Shown: piece after piece, positions 7,704 to 15,663 of the stretch
How positions within the stretch are numbered: the stretch's first letter is position 1
How the letters are laid out: each line of letters begins with the position of its first letter
DNA from: Archangium sp.
GTDB lineage: Bacteria > Myxococcota > Myxococcia > Myxococcales > Myxococcaceae
Assembly (NCBI GenBank): GCA_030681645.1
Contig: JAUXRX010000006.1
Span: forward strand, 1 to 53,908
Direction: 5' to 3'
DNA: 53,908 nucleotides
Program-made: the position numbers and the translations under genes
The notes under the pieces: generated by a model
Database searches by the model: none
The model's input: only the letters and a program-made list of their open reading frames with translations
What the model was told of the DNA's origin: nothing

Positions 7704-8961
7704 CGCCCGCCCCCTCGCCCGCTCTGTTGAGGCGGAGCACCCGCTCGGCCTCTTCGCGCTCTCGCGCCAACTCGGCGCGCAGCTCCTTCTCGCTGGGAAG
7801 GTACAGCTGATAGCGGGACGCCAGGACCTGCTTGTTGTTCTTCGGCAGGGTGATCTTCACCATCGCCTCATTCTTCTCGGAGCAGAGGACGATGCCGATG
7901 GTCTTCGCTTCATGCGCGACCCGCTGAAACCGGTCGAAGTAGTTCACGTACATCTGCATCTGCCCGAGATCCTGATGGGTGAGCTTTCCGAGTTTGAGAT
8001 CGACGAGGACGAAACAGCGCAGCAACCGGTTGTAGAAAACCAGATCGACGTAGAAGTGGTCGCCCTCGAGCGTGAGCCGCTTCTGCCTCCCGACGAAACA
8101 GAAGCCCTTGCCCATCTCTCGAAGAAACTCCTCGATTCGGTCGATGATCGCCTGTTCGAGGTCACGCTCATGGGCGGTGGCCTTCTCCTTCAGATCAAGA
8201 AACTCCAGGACGAAAGGGTCCTTCAAGACGTCCCCGGGAACAGCAACCTGTTGTCCCTTTCGAGACAGGATCCGTACAGTCTCTTTGTCGCGGCTCGTCA
8301 CCAGACGCTCGAAGAGCAGTGCGCCAAGCTGTCGCTCCAGCTCGCGCACTGACCAGTTCTCGCGTGCCGCCTCGATCTCGTAGAACGCGCGCGCGTCTGG
8401 CTTCTCGATGGTCAACAGCAGGCGATAGTGGGTCCAGGACAGCGCGGGCGGGAAGAGAGGTCCCTGGTCAGGCGACGATTGGTGCCTCGTTGAGGCACCT
8501 TTCGTGGGCGGCTCGAAAAGGTGCCTCGACGCGGCACCTTTGGCCAGCGGGAGCGCTGAGCCGCGGGGGAACGCACGGTAGAACTGTCGCATGCGCTTGA
8601 GGCCGGTCAGATTGAAGCCCTTGCCGAACTGACGGGTGAGCCTGGTCCCCAGCGATTGCAGCAGCTGGTCACCGTAACCCGCGCGCCCACCGTGCTGCTC
8701 GACCTCGACGATCTCGCGACCGATGAGCCAGTAGGCGTGGACTATCGCCGTGTTGACCGTTCGCGCGACGCGCGCGCGCGCTTCGTCGAGGATGAGAGCG
8801 ATGCGGCCATAGAGCCGGTCCTCTGCGGGAACGCGAGTGACATGGGCGAGCCCGGAGGCCTCCCGACGCTCCTCCTGACCGCCTCGCGATACAGTTTTCG
8901 CACCGGCTCGGCTTCTCGCTCCCTTCTTTCCTGGTGCGCGCTTCCCTGGATCCCTGGCCAT
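7690..8961 (-). CDS. YhcG/DUF1016-family PD-(D/E)XK nuclease
   Basis: 423 residues from the ATG at 8961 (the frame is open to 9000). The N-terminal DUF1016 helical domain has YWLIGREIVEVEQ and the motif RMRQFYRAFP; ALSWTHYRLLL and ENWSVRELERQL are strongly diagnostic. The C-terminal nuclease core shows GDHFYVDLVFYN and VLVDLKLGK, giving the Asp and D-x-K catalytic residues, then QMQMYVNYFD. Members include E. coli YhcG, tied to RNA polymerase and stress or defence contexts. Odd: between the helical domain and SWTHY there are two copies of a KGAxTRH-like peptide coded by two tandem hairpins (8481-8540). The first 45 residues are Arg/Lys-rich and less certain. It overlaps the peptidase gene by 14 bp. 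Confidence 0.88.
   Translation of the reverse strand: MARDPGKRAPGKKGARSRAGAKTVSRGGQEERREASGLAHVTRVPAEDRLYGRIALILDEARARVARTVNTAIVHAYWLIGREIVEVEQHGGRAGYGDQLLQSLGTRLTRQFGKGFNLTGLKRMRQFYRAFPRGSALPLAKGAASRHLFEPPTKGASTRHQSSPDQGPLFPPALSWTHYRLLLTIEKPDARAFYEIEAARENWSVRELERQLGALLFERLVTSRDKETVRILSRKGQQVAVPGDVLKDPFVLEFLDLKEKATAHERDLEQAIIDRIEEFLREMGKGFCFVGRQKRLTLEGDHFYVDLVFYNRLLRCFVLVDLKLGKLTHQDLGQMQMYVNYFDRFQRVAHEAKTIGIVLCSEKNEAMVKITLPKNNKQVLASRYQLYLPSEKELRAELAREREEAERVLRLNRAGEGAGDVKE
8481..8540. repeat. Two tandem hairpins inside the DUF1016 gene
   Basis: GGTGCCTC (8481-8488) pairs with GAGGCACC (8492-8499), and AAGGTGCC (8518-8525) pairs with GGCACCTT (8533-8540). They code for two near-repeated peptides (KGAASRH and KGASTRH) and look like a small palindromic element taken up in frame and duplicated. 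Confidence 0.7.
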
Positions 8962-9131
8962 GCGACCTCGAACATTTCCGTAGAGACGTCCACCGCCCAC
9001 TCGAGCCGCGGCCCTTCACGACGAGTCAGTTCACGCTGCTTCGCGGCTGCCGCCTCGAAGCCCGCCAACACCTTCAGGGCGATCGCTCGCTGCTCTTTGA
9101 GGGGGGGCGCCACGCGGACAGTGTAGCTCAT
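8742..9131 (-). CDS. Possible small overlapping hypothetical protein
   Basis: 129 residues from the ATG at 9131. The first 60 residues (MSYTVRVAPPLKEQRAIALK, then an Ala-rich helix and LEWAVDVSTEMFEVAWP) look protein-like and have G/C-rich third positions. The rest overlaps the DUF1016 gene by 220 bp in another frame and looks less natural, so the real product may end earlier through a frameshift or the gene may be decaying. No family recognised. Confidence 0.3.
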   Translation of the reverse strand: MSYTVRVAPPLKEQRAIALKVLAGFEAAAAKQRELTRREGPRLEWAVDVSTEMFEVAWPGIQGSAHQERREREAEPVRKLYREAVRRSVGRPPGSPMSLAFPQRTGSMAASLSSSTKRARASRERSTRR

Positions 9132-9136
9132 TGCGA

Positions 9137-9179
9137 CGCCCCTCACCCCGGCCCTCTCCCCGCTTCGCAGGGCGAGGGA
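9137..9179. repeat. REP-like palindromic repeat, copy 3
   Basis: Short-form copy with one change in the right arm (AGGGCGAGGGAG). It sits directly before a long-form copy. Confidence 0.75.
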
Positions 9180-9189
9180 GCGGAATTCG

Positions 9190-9314
9190 CCCCTCACCCC
9201 GGCCCTCTCCTGGGTCGCTTCGCCTTGGCGCATCTTCCGCTTCGCTCCAGGTGCGCTGGTGCCGCGTTCCGCTGCACCGGCTCCGCTCGTCTCCCCGCTT
9301 CGCAGGGAGAGGGA
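9190..9314. repeat. REP-like repeat, long form A
   Basis: It begins as the short form (CCCCTCACCCCGGCCCTCTC), but about 80 bp are inserted between the hairpin arms, containing GGGTCGCTTCGCC, GCGCATCTTCCGCTTCGCT and GTTCCGCTGCACCGGCT. The same interior, in the other orientation, occurs at 51931-52054. It forms most of the leader before the ATG at 9335, so it may influence expression of the large lipid enzyme. Confidence 0.75.
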
Positions 9315-9334
9315 GAACGGGTAGATGCCCCCGC

Positions 9335-12300
9335 ATGGCCGAGCCTCTCGATGTCACGAAGATCCTCACCGGCAAGCGCGTGCTCTTCGCCGGCGCCACC
9401 GGCTTCGTCGGCAAGGTGTCCCTCTCGATGCTCCTGCACCACTACGGCGAACAGCTCGCCCACGTGTTCGTGCTCGTTCGCAAGGGCAGCAGCAAAGACG
9501 CTCACACCCGCTTCTTCGACAAGGTCGCCACCTCCGAGCCCTTCCTCCCCATTCGCGAACGCCATGGCGAGGGCGCCATCGAGTGGTTGAAGGCCAAGTG
9601 CACCATCCTCGACGGCGACATCACCGATCCGTGGATGGGCATGGACGAGACGAAGGCCCGCGCGCTCAAGGGCAACATCGACGTCGTCATCAACTGCGCC
9701 GGCCTCGTCAGCTTCAACCCGTCCCTCGAGGTCGGTCTCAACGTCAACACCCACGGCGTGAAGTTCCTGGTCGAGGCCTGCCTCCACTGGGACGTGCCCC
9801 TCGTGCACATGTCGACGTCGTTCGTCGCCGGCAACCGCAACGGCCTCGTCTTCGAAGACGAAGAGGTCGTCGGCTATTTCCCCCGCCGCAACGAACTCGA
9901 TGGCCGTGACTTCTCGCTCGAGCAGGAGCTCGTCGACGCCGAGAAGACCGTCCGCCGCCTGCGCGAAGAGGCCGATGACAAGGCCCTCGCGTCCACCTTC
10001 CGCGAGAAGGCGCTCACGCGCTTGAAAGAGGAAGGGCGCGACTGGAAGGACGAGAAGACCCTGCGCCTCGCCGTCGGCCGCGAGCGCAAGCTCTGGCTCA
10101 CCACCCGCCTCGTCGAGGCCGGTATGGAGCGCGCCAACCACTGGGGCTGGCCCAACACGTACACGTACACCAAGTCGCTCGGCGAGCAGGTGATCGCCGG
10201 GACCCCCGGCCTCCGCTACGCGCTGGTGCGCCCGTCCGTCGTCGAGAGCGCCCAGAAGTTCCCCTTCCCCGGGTGGAACGAGGGCTTCACCACCTCGGCG
10301 CCGATGATCTACTCGTGCATCAAGGGCCAGACCGCGCTCCCCGCCAGCGCCACCTCGGTGCTCGACATGATCCCCGTCGACCAGGTCGCGGGCTCCCTCA
10401 TCGCCATCACCGCCCAGGCGCTGCGCACCCCCGAGCGACGCGTGTACCAGCAGGCCACCGGCGACTCGAACCCCTTCATCGCCAACCGCTCGGTCGAGCT
10501 GGTGGGGCTCTACAAGCGCCGCCGCCTCCGCAACAAGGACACCGGCAACCAGACCTGGAATTCCCTCAAGAGCCGCATCGAGCCCAAGCCCGTCAGCAAG
10601 ACGTTCTTCGAGCTCACCAACTCGCCGCTCTTCGCCAAAGGCGCCGCGTGGCTCAACAAGACCATCGACGAGAACCGGCCCACCTGGGGCGCGCCGAAGT
10701 TCAACGCCGCCCTCGACAAGGTGAAGCTGCAGCTCGACGACGTCACCGAGCAGACCGGCCGGGTCAACATGATCGTCGACCTGTTCCTGCCCTTCATCTG
10801 GTCGAACCGCTTCGTCTTCCGCTGCGACAACACCCGCTCGCTCTACGTCGACATGCCCGCGCACGACCGCGCGAAGATCCCCTGGGACCCCGAGGCCATC
10901 GACTGGCGCACCTACTTCCTCGAGACCCACATTCCCGGCCTCGAGAAGTGGGTCTTCCCCGGCCTCGATGAAGAGACCGAGAAGCGCAAGACGGTGCACG
11001 CGTACCGCGACCTGCTCGAGCTGCTCGACGCCACCACCCACGAGTGGCGCCACCGCGTCGCCTTCCGCATGTACGAAGGCGAAGAATCGCAGCGCTTCAC
11101 CTTCGGCGAGGTGCACCACTACGCCGCCCGCGTCGGCAGCGCCCTGCTCGCCAACGGGGTGGTCCACCAGGACCGGGTGATGCTCGTGGGCGAGAACCGC
11201 CCGGAGTGGGGCATCGCGTTCTTCGGCATCTTGCGCGCGGGCTGCACCGCCGTGCCCGTCGACAAGGAGATCTCCGAGCAGGAGATCGTCAACATCGCCC
11301 GGCGCAGCGAGGCGAAGATCTGCCTCGTGTCCGAGCAGCTGCTCGAGAAGCACCCGAACCTCGAGAACACGCTCGCCACCGCGGGCCTCGCCACCCGGGT
11401 GATGGCGCTCGCCGAGGCGCTCGCCGGAGATCCCCTCGCGCCCAACGGCATCGGCGCGGTGAAGAAGGGCGCGGCGCCTGATGACGTGGCGTCGCTGCTG
11501 TTCACGTCAGGGACCACCGGCACGCCCAAGGGCGTGATGCTCACCCATCGCAACTTCTCGGCGCTGGTGGCCAAGCTCGGCGGCACGTTCGACATCGGCG
11601 TCGGTGACGGGGTGCTGTCCGTGCTCCCGCTGCACCACACCTTCGAGTTCAGCGCGGGCTTCCTCACCCCGTTCTCCCGCGGCGCCGAGGTCGCGTACCT
11701 CGACGAGCTCACCAGCGATCGCATCGGTGACGTGCTCGAGGGCGGCAACATCACCGGCCTCGTCGGCGTGCCCGCGCTCTGGCAGCTCTTCCACCGGAAG
11801 ATCACCCAGGAGTTCGCCTCGCGCCCCAAGTTCATCGAGGAGGCCATGAAGGGCCTCATGTCGATCAACGCCGAGCTGCGCAACCGCCAGGGCATCAACC
11901 TCGGCAAGCTCCTCTTCTGGCCCGTGCACCGGAAGTTCGGCGGCAACATCAAGTTCCTCATCTCGGGCGGGTCGGCGCTGCCCGATGACGTGCACAAGGC
12001 GTTTCATGCGCTCGGCTTCACGCTCGATGAGGGCTACGGGCTCACCGAGGCGGCGCCCGTGCTCACCGTCACTCACGCGGGCAACAAGCGGCTTCCCGGG
12101 ACGGTCGGCAAGGCGCTGCCCGGCGTCGAGCTCAAGATCCACGAGCCTGATGGGGAAGGCGTCGGAGAGGTCACCGCGCGCGGCCCCAACGTCATGGCCG
12201 GGTATTTTCAGGACCGCGAGTCGACCGCGGCCGTGCTCAAGGAGGGTTGGCTCTACACCGGCGATCTCGGCCGCATCGACGAAGAGGGAAACCTGTTCCT

Positions 12301-13711
12301 CGTCGGGCGCCGCAAGGACGTCATCATCGATGCCAACGGGAAGAACGTGTACCCCGATGAGCTCGAGGAGCTCTATGGCGTGCACACGCACTTGAAGGAG
12401 CTCAGCGTCGTCGGGCTGCCTGATGAGAACGGCGGCGAGAAGGTCGCTGCGCTCGTGGTGCCTGATTACAAGGACCGGCCTCGAGAGGAGGTGCGCAGGG
12501 AGCTCGAGGAGCACTTCCGCGGCATCTCCGGCGAGCAGCCGTTCTACCGCCGGGTGAAGGTGCTCCGGTTCCAGGACGCCGAGCTCACCCGCACCAGCTC
12601 TCGCAAGGTGAAGCGGTCGATGGTCGTCGAAGAGCTCAAGCGCCTCGAGAAGGCCGACGCGAAGGCCAAGAAGGACGGCGAGCCGACGGATTGGCTCACA
12701 AAGGTCATCGCTGACGTCATTCAGAAGGAGCTTCATGAGGTGAAGCCCGAGTCGCGGCTCCAGGTCGATCTCGGCTTCGACTCGCTCATGCTCACGGAGC
12801 TGTCCGCCGCCCTCGAGGCGGCGGGGGTTCCGGTCACCGCTGTCAGCGATCTCACCAAGATCAACACCGTCGATGACCTCCGCCGCGTCGTCGCTGCCTC
12901 CGGCCGCAAGCCCGCTGCCGAGGTGAAGGCTCGCGAGATCTCGAAGGAGGTCGCCCGGAAGAGAGACAGCGAGCTCGAGCTCAACCTGCCTGACGGCGTC
13001 GCCGATGCCGGTCGCAAGGCCCTCGATGCCGGCCAACGCGCCATCTACGGCGGATTGTTCGACGTGAAGGTGAAGGGGAAGGCGTTCATTCCCCAGAACC
13101 GGAACTTCCTCGTCGTCGCCAATCACGCCAGCCACCTCGACATGGGCCTCGTCAAGGTCGCCATGGGAGAGCAGGGGCAGCGGCTCGTCGCGCTCGCCGC
13201 GCGGGATTACTTCTTCGATTCGCCCTTGAAGCGGGCGTACTTCGAGAACTTCACGAATTTGATTCCGATGGATCGATCGGGGTCGCTGCGGGAATCACTG
13301 CGGCTGGCGGGCGAGTCGCTCACCCAGGGCTTCAACCTGCTCATCTTTCCCGAGGGCACGCGGTCGCCCAATGGCGAGCTCATGGAGTTCAAGCCCACGA
13401 CCGGCTACCTCGCGCTCGGGTTCGGGGTCGATATTCTGCCGGTGTATTTGCATGGCACCCATGACGCGCTGCCGAAGGGAGCGTGGTGGCCGAAGTTCGA
13501 GGGCCTCGAGGTGAGGATTGGGCCCGTGCTCGAGCTCGATGGGCTGAGGGAGAAGGTGAAGGGGCTCGCGAAGAGTGAGGGGTACCGGCTTGTCACCCGG
13601 ATGGCGGAGGAGTCGGTCAGGGCGTTGAAGGAGGGGAGGAGCTTGCGGGCGGAGGATTTGAGCGTGCCGGCGATTCCGGTGAGGGAGCGGAGAGGGAAGG
13701 TGGCTCCTTGA
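9335..13711 (+). CDS. Four-module lipid enzyme: fatty acyl reductase, acyl-CoA/ACP ligase, acyl carrier protein, PlsC acyltransferase
   Basis: 1458 residues from the ATG at 9335; the frame is open upstream, but that part only reads repeat DNA. Modules in order: (1) NAD(P)-dependent fatty acyl reductase, GATGFVGK near residue 20, Y276-K280 (YxxxK), C-terminal domain to about 540; (2) AMP-binding ligase about 555-1100, with LFTSGTTGTPKGVMLTH near 722 and YTGDLGRIDEEGNLFLVGR; (3) carrier domain about 1118-1190 with DLGFDSLML, Ser1150 being the phosphopantetheine site; (4) PlsC acyltransferase about 1230-1440 with NHASHLD (H1264, D1269) and FPEGTRS near 1338. This suggests activation, tethering, reduction to alcohol or aldehyde, and esterification of one acyl chain on a single chain. 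From memory, Myxococcus ElbD (ether lipids) is a comparable multifunctional enzyme; alkyl-ether or wax-type lipids are plausible products. No stop or frameshift interrupts it. Confidence 0.9.
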   Translation: MAEPLDVTKILTGKRVLFAGATGFVGKVSLSMLLHHYGEQLAHVFVLVRKGSSKDAHTRFFDKVATSEPFLPIRERHGEGAIEWLKAKCTILDGDITDPWMGMDETKARALKGNIDVVINCAGLVSFNPSLEVGLNVNTHGVKFLVEACLHWDVPLVHMSTSFVAGNRNGLVFEDEEVVGYFPRRNELDGRDFSLEQELVDAEKTVRRLREEADDKALASTFREKALTRLKEEGRDWKDEKTLRLAVGRERKLWLTTRLVEAGMERANHWGWPNTYTYTKSLGEQVIAGTPGLRYALVRPSVVESAQKFPFPGWNEGFTTSAPMIYSCIKGQTALPASATSVLDMIPVDQVAGSLIAITAQALRTPERRVYQQATGDSNPFIANRSVELVGLYKRRRLRNKDTGNQTWNSLKSRIEPKPVSKTFFELTNSPLFAKGAAWLNKTIDENRPTWGAPKFNAALDKVKLQLDDVTEQTGRVNMIVDLFLPFIWSNRFVFRCDNTRSLYVDMPAHDRAKIPWDPEAIDWRTYFLETHIPGLEKWVFPGLDEETEKRKTVHAYRDLLELLDATTHEWRHRVAFRMYEGEESQRFTFGEVHHYAARVGSALLANGVVHQDRVMLVGENRPEWGIAFFGILRAGCTAVPVDKEISEQEIVNIARRSEAKICLVSEQLLEKHPNLENTLATAGLATRVMALAEALAGDPLAPNGIGAVKKGAAPDDVASLLFTSGTTGTPKGVMLTHRNFSALVAKLGGTFDIGVGDGVLSVLPLHHTFEFSAGFLTPFSRGAEVAYLDELTSDRIGDVLEGGNITGLVGVPALWQLFHRKITQEFASRPKFIEEAMKGLMSINAELRNRQGINLGKLLFWPVHRKFGGNIKFLISGGSALPDDVHKAFHALGFTLDEGYGLTEAAPVLTVTHAGNKRLPGTVGKALPGVELKIHEPDGEGVGEVTARGPNVMAGYFQDRESTAAVLKEGWLYTGDLGRIDEEGNLFLVGRRKDVIIDANGKNVYPDELEELYGVHTHLKELSVVGLPDENGGEKVAALVVPDYKDRPREEVRRELEEHFRGISGEQPFYRRVKVLRFQDAELTRTSSRKVKRSMVVEELKRLEKADAKAKKDGEPTDWLTKVIADVIQKELHEVKPESRLQVDLGFDSLMLTELSAALEAAGVPVTAVSDLTKINTVDDLRRVVAASGRKPAAEVKAREISKEVARKRDSELELNLPDGVADAGRKALDAGQRAIYGGLFDVKVKGKAFIPQNRNFLVVANHASHLDMGLVKVAMGEQGQRLVALAARDYFFDSPLKRAYFENFTNLIPMDRSGSLRESLRLAGESLTQGFNLLIFPEGTRSPNGELMEFKPTTGYLALGFGVDILPVYLHGTHDALPKGAWWPKFEGLEVRIGPVLELDGLREKVKGLAKSEGYRLVTRMAEESVRALKEGRSLRAEDLSVPAIPVRERRGKVAP

Positions 13712-13740
13712 GGTCGGTTCTCGGGGGCGGGGTTCCGGTC

Positions 13741-13890
13741 GGTGTCGGAGGCGGGGTCGGTTTCGGAGGCGGGGTCGGTTTCGGAGGCGGGGTCGGTTTC
13801 GGAGGCGGGGTCGGGGCCGGGATCGGGATCGGGATCGGCTTCGGGATCGGGTACGGGGTCGGCTTCGGGCGCAGGTACGGGGTCGGCTTC
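13741..13890. repeat. Tandem repeat tract (18-bp units, then GGGATC-type hexamers)
   Basis: Three perfect 18-bp units GGAGGCGGGGTCGGTTTC start at 13747, 13765 and 13783; a partial fourth follows and grades into GGGATC hexamers. The block 13807-13851 is identical, in reverse orientation, to 30250-30294. Open frames through it give only Gly/Val or Pro/Lys low-complexity peptides, so I treat it as non-coding. The 388-bp gap 13712-14099 holds only this tract, a palindrome and a short leader. Confidence 0.8.
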
Positions 13891-13922
13891 GGGAGCAGGG
13901 GAGGGGTCGCTCTCCGGCGCTC

Positions 13923-13958
13923 GTCATCCGGGAGTACGGCGCCGTACACCCGGATGAC
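13923..13958. terminator. 36-bp near-perfect palindrome
   Basis: GTCATCCGGG on the left mirrors CCCGGATGAC on the right, around the centre GTACGGCGCCGTAC; only one symmetrical position mismatches. It lies between two co-directional genes, about 210 bp after the large enzyme. It could be a terminator stem without a clear T tract, or a dimeric protein-binding site. Confidence 0.5.
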
Positions 13959-14099
13959 ACGGTTGAAAGCGATGCCCCGGCCGGCGTCACTTCGTCGAAG
14001 CCAGGCTCACCTGGTCACAAGATGCATCGCGCCGAGGGCCTCTTCGGGCGGGGCACGGCAGAAACCCTTCACGACTCGCGTCTTCGAGGCAGCCTCTTC

Positions 14100-15137
14100 A
14101 TGAACATTCTCGTCACTGGCGGTACCGGCTTTCTCGGGACTCACCTCGTTCCGCTGCTTCGCGCACAGGGCCACGCCCTCACCCTCATCTCCCGCAGCAA
14201 GCCTCCCGCGGCGTGGCTTGCGGGCGAGCACCCCGTTCGCCACGTTCAGGCCGATCTGAAGGACCGTGAGGCCGTTCGCGATTCACTGCGCGGCGTCGAG
14301 GCGATTTATCACCTGGCCGGTCTCGTCAGCTTCAAGAACGAAGACGGCCGCAAGATGTACGAGCTCCATGTCGACTGCACTCGCGAGCTCCTTCGCGACG
14401 TTCGCACCCTCGGCACCAAACCCCGCGTCATCCTCGCGTCCACCTCGGGCACCATCGCCGTCTCGAAGGAAGAACGCGTCGGCACCGAGGCCGATGACTA
14501 TCCCATCGAGACCGTCGGCCGCTGGCCGTACTACCTGTCCAAGATCTACGAAGAGAAGCTCGCCCTCGAGTTCTGCAAGAAGGAGGGCATTCCCCTCGTC
14601 GTCCTCAACCCCTCACTCCTCATGGGGCCGGGCGATGACCGGTTGTCCTCGACCTGGACCGTGGTGAAGTTTCTTCAGCGCGACATTCCCGCGATGCCCG
14701 GCGGTGGCATGAGCTTCGTCGATGCTCGCGATGCCGCTCAGGCCGCCGCGAACGCCCTCACCCGCGGCGAGCTCTACGGCCGCCACCTCATGGGCCTCAA
14801 CTTCTCCATGAAGGAATTCTTCGAACGCCTCGAACGGCTCACCGGCGTCGCCGCTCCTCGCATGAAGCTCGGCAAGAGCCTCAACATCTTCGGCGCGTAC
14901 GCGCTCGACCAGGTCGCGAAGTGGCGCGGTGAGAAGCCTTCCATCGATCCCCAGGAGGTCGAGGTCGGCGAACATTGGTTCTGGTGCGACTCCAGCAAGG
15001 CTGAACAGCAGCTCGGCTTCGTCGCTCGCGACCCCTACGAGACCCTGCATGACACCGTGCACTACGTGCTCGGGAAGCTGCCTCCGGGCGAACTGCCCGG
15101 ACTCAAGGGCGCGCTGGCTGAGCTTCGCGCGCGGTAG
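14100..15137 (+). CDS. NAD-dependent epimerase/dehydratase-family SDR
   Basis: 345 residues from the ATG at 14100. GGTGFLGTH (residues 7-15) is the extended-SDR NAD(P) loop; IYHLAGLVSF follows near residue 66; the catalytic Y144-x3-K148 is in WPYYLSKIYEEK, with a Ser/Thr-rich STSGT segment before it as usual. The C-terminal substrate domain resembles dihydroflavonol-reductase-like and HpnA-like SDRs rather than sugar dehydratases. It follows the four-module lipid enzyme on the same strand, so reduction of a lipid or hopanoid-type intermediate is possible, but 388 bp of repeats separate them and an operon is not certain. It is convergent with the exbD gene, 19 bp apart. Confidence 0.85.
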   Translation: MNILVTGGTGFLGTHLVPLLRAQGHALTLISRSKPPAAWLAGEHPVRHVQADLKDREAVRDSLRGVEAIYHLAGLVSFKNEDGRKMYELHVDCTRELLRDVRTLGTKPRVILASTSGTIAVSKEERVGTEADDYPIETVGRWPYYLSKIYEEKLALEFCKKEGIPLVVLNPSLLMGPGDDRLSSTWTVVKFLQRDIPAMPGGGMSFVDARDAAQAAANALTRGELYGRHLMGLNFSMKEFFERLERLTGVAAPRMKLGKSLNIFGAYALDQVAKWRGEKPSIDPQEVEVGEHWFWCDSSKAEQQLGFVARDPYETLHDTVHYVLGKLPPGELPGLKGALAELRAR

Positions 15138-15156
15138 GGAGGGAGAGGGAGCTACG

Positions 15157-15663
15157 TCAGGGCGTGGGCGTGGGCGGGGTCTCGGGCGTCGGCGGGATCT
15201 CGGGAATACCCGGCGCCGCTGCTTCGATCTTGTCCGTCGCCATTCCCAACGTCTCGGCCCCGGCCTGCCTCGCGCCGTCGAGCGCCGAGACCAGCTTCGC
15301 GTAGTTGGTGCGATCGTCGGCCGTGAAGAAGACCAGCCGCTCGCCCTTCTTCTTCGCCGCCAACATGCGCGCCAGCTTGTCGATGTACTCCTGCTGCGTC
15401 GGCATCACGTCGAGGTTGATCTTCATCTCGCCCGATTCCGACACCGTCACCACCAGCTGATCCTGGGGGAGCTCTTCCTGCTGCTCGACCTTCTCGCTCT
15501 CGGGCACCTTCACCTCGATGTCCTTCTCGAGGAGCGGCGTCACCACCATGAAGATGATGAGCAGCACCAGCACCACGTCCACCATCGGCGTGATGTTGAT
15601 GTCGGAGTTGAGGCCGGTCTGCGGCTGCACCGAGATCTTCCGGCGCTTCTTCCCGATGCTCAC
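15157..15663 (-). CDS. exbD: ExbD/TolR-family proton-channel subunit (second copy)
   Basis: 168 residues from a GTG at 15663 that overlaps the stop of the preceding exbD by 4 bp. One transmembrane helix (VDVVLVLLIIFMVVTPLL, about residues 28-45) contains the Asp needed for proton conduction in ITPMVDVVLVLL. The periplasmic domain has the family pattern FFTADDRTNYAKLVSALDGAR. The C-terminus ends in a Pro/Thr-rich tail (IPPTPETPPTPTP). It works with ExbB as the motor for TonB. Two ExbD genes in a row are common in myxobacteria. Confidence 0.94.
   Translation of the reverse strand: MSIGKKRRKISVQPQTGLNSDINITPMVDVVLVLLIIFMVVTPLLEKDIEVKVPESEKVEQQEELPQDQLVVTVSESGEMKINLDVMPTQQEYIDKLARMLAAKKKGERLVFFTADDRTNYAKLVSALDGARQAGAETLGMATDKIEAAAPGIPEIPPTPETPPTPTP

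Noticed and set aside
9131..9334. Upstream extension of the lipid enzyme frame
   Set aside because: The extra 68 residues are translated REP repeats ([13 protein letters not shown] type); the ATG at 9335 starts directly before the Rossmann fold.
9194..11353. 719-codon minus-strand open frame opposite the lipid enzyme
   Set aside because: Same cause; no motif, while the plus strand has four recognisable modules.
13747..13800. CRISPR or direct-repeat array
   Set aside because: Units are contiguous 18-bp tandems without spacers.
13708..14103. Gly/Val-rich open frame in the repeat tract
   Set aside because: Composition follows the 18-bp and hexamer units in any frame; no RBS or domain.
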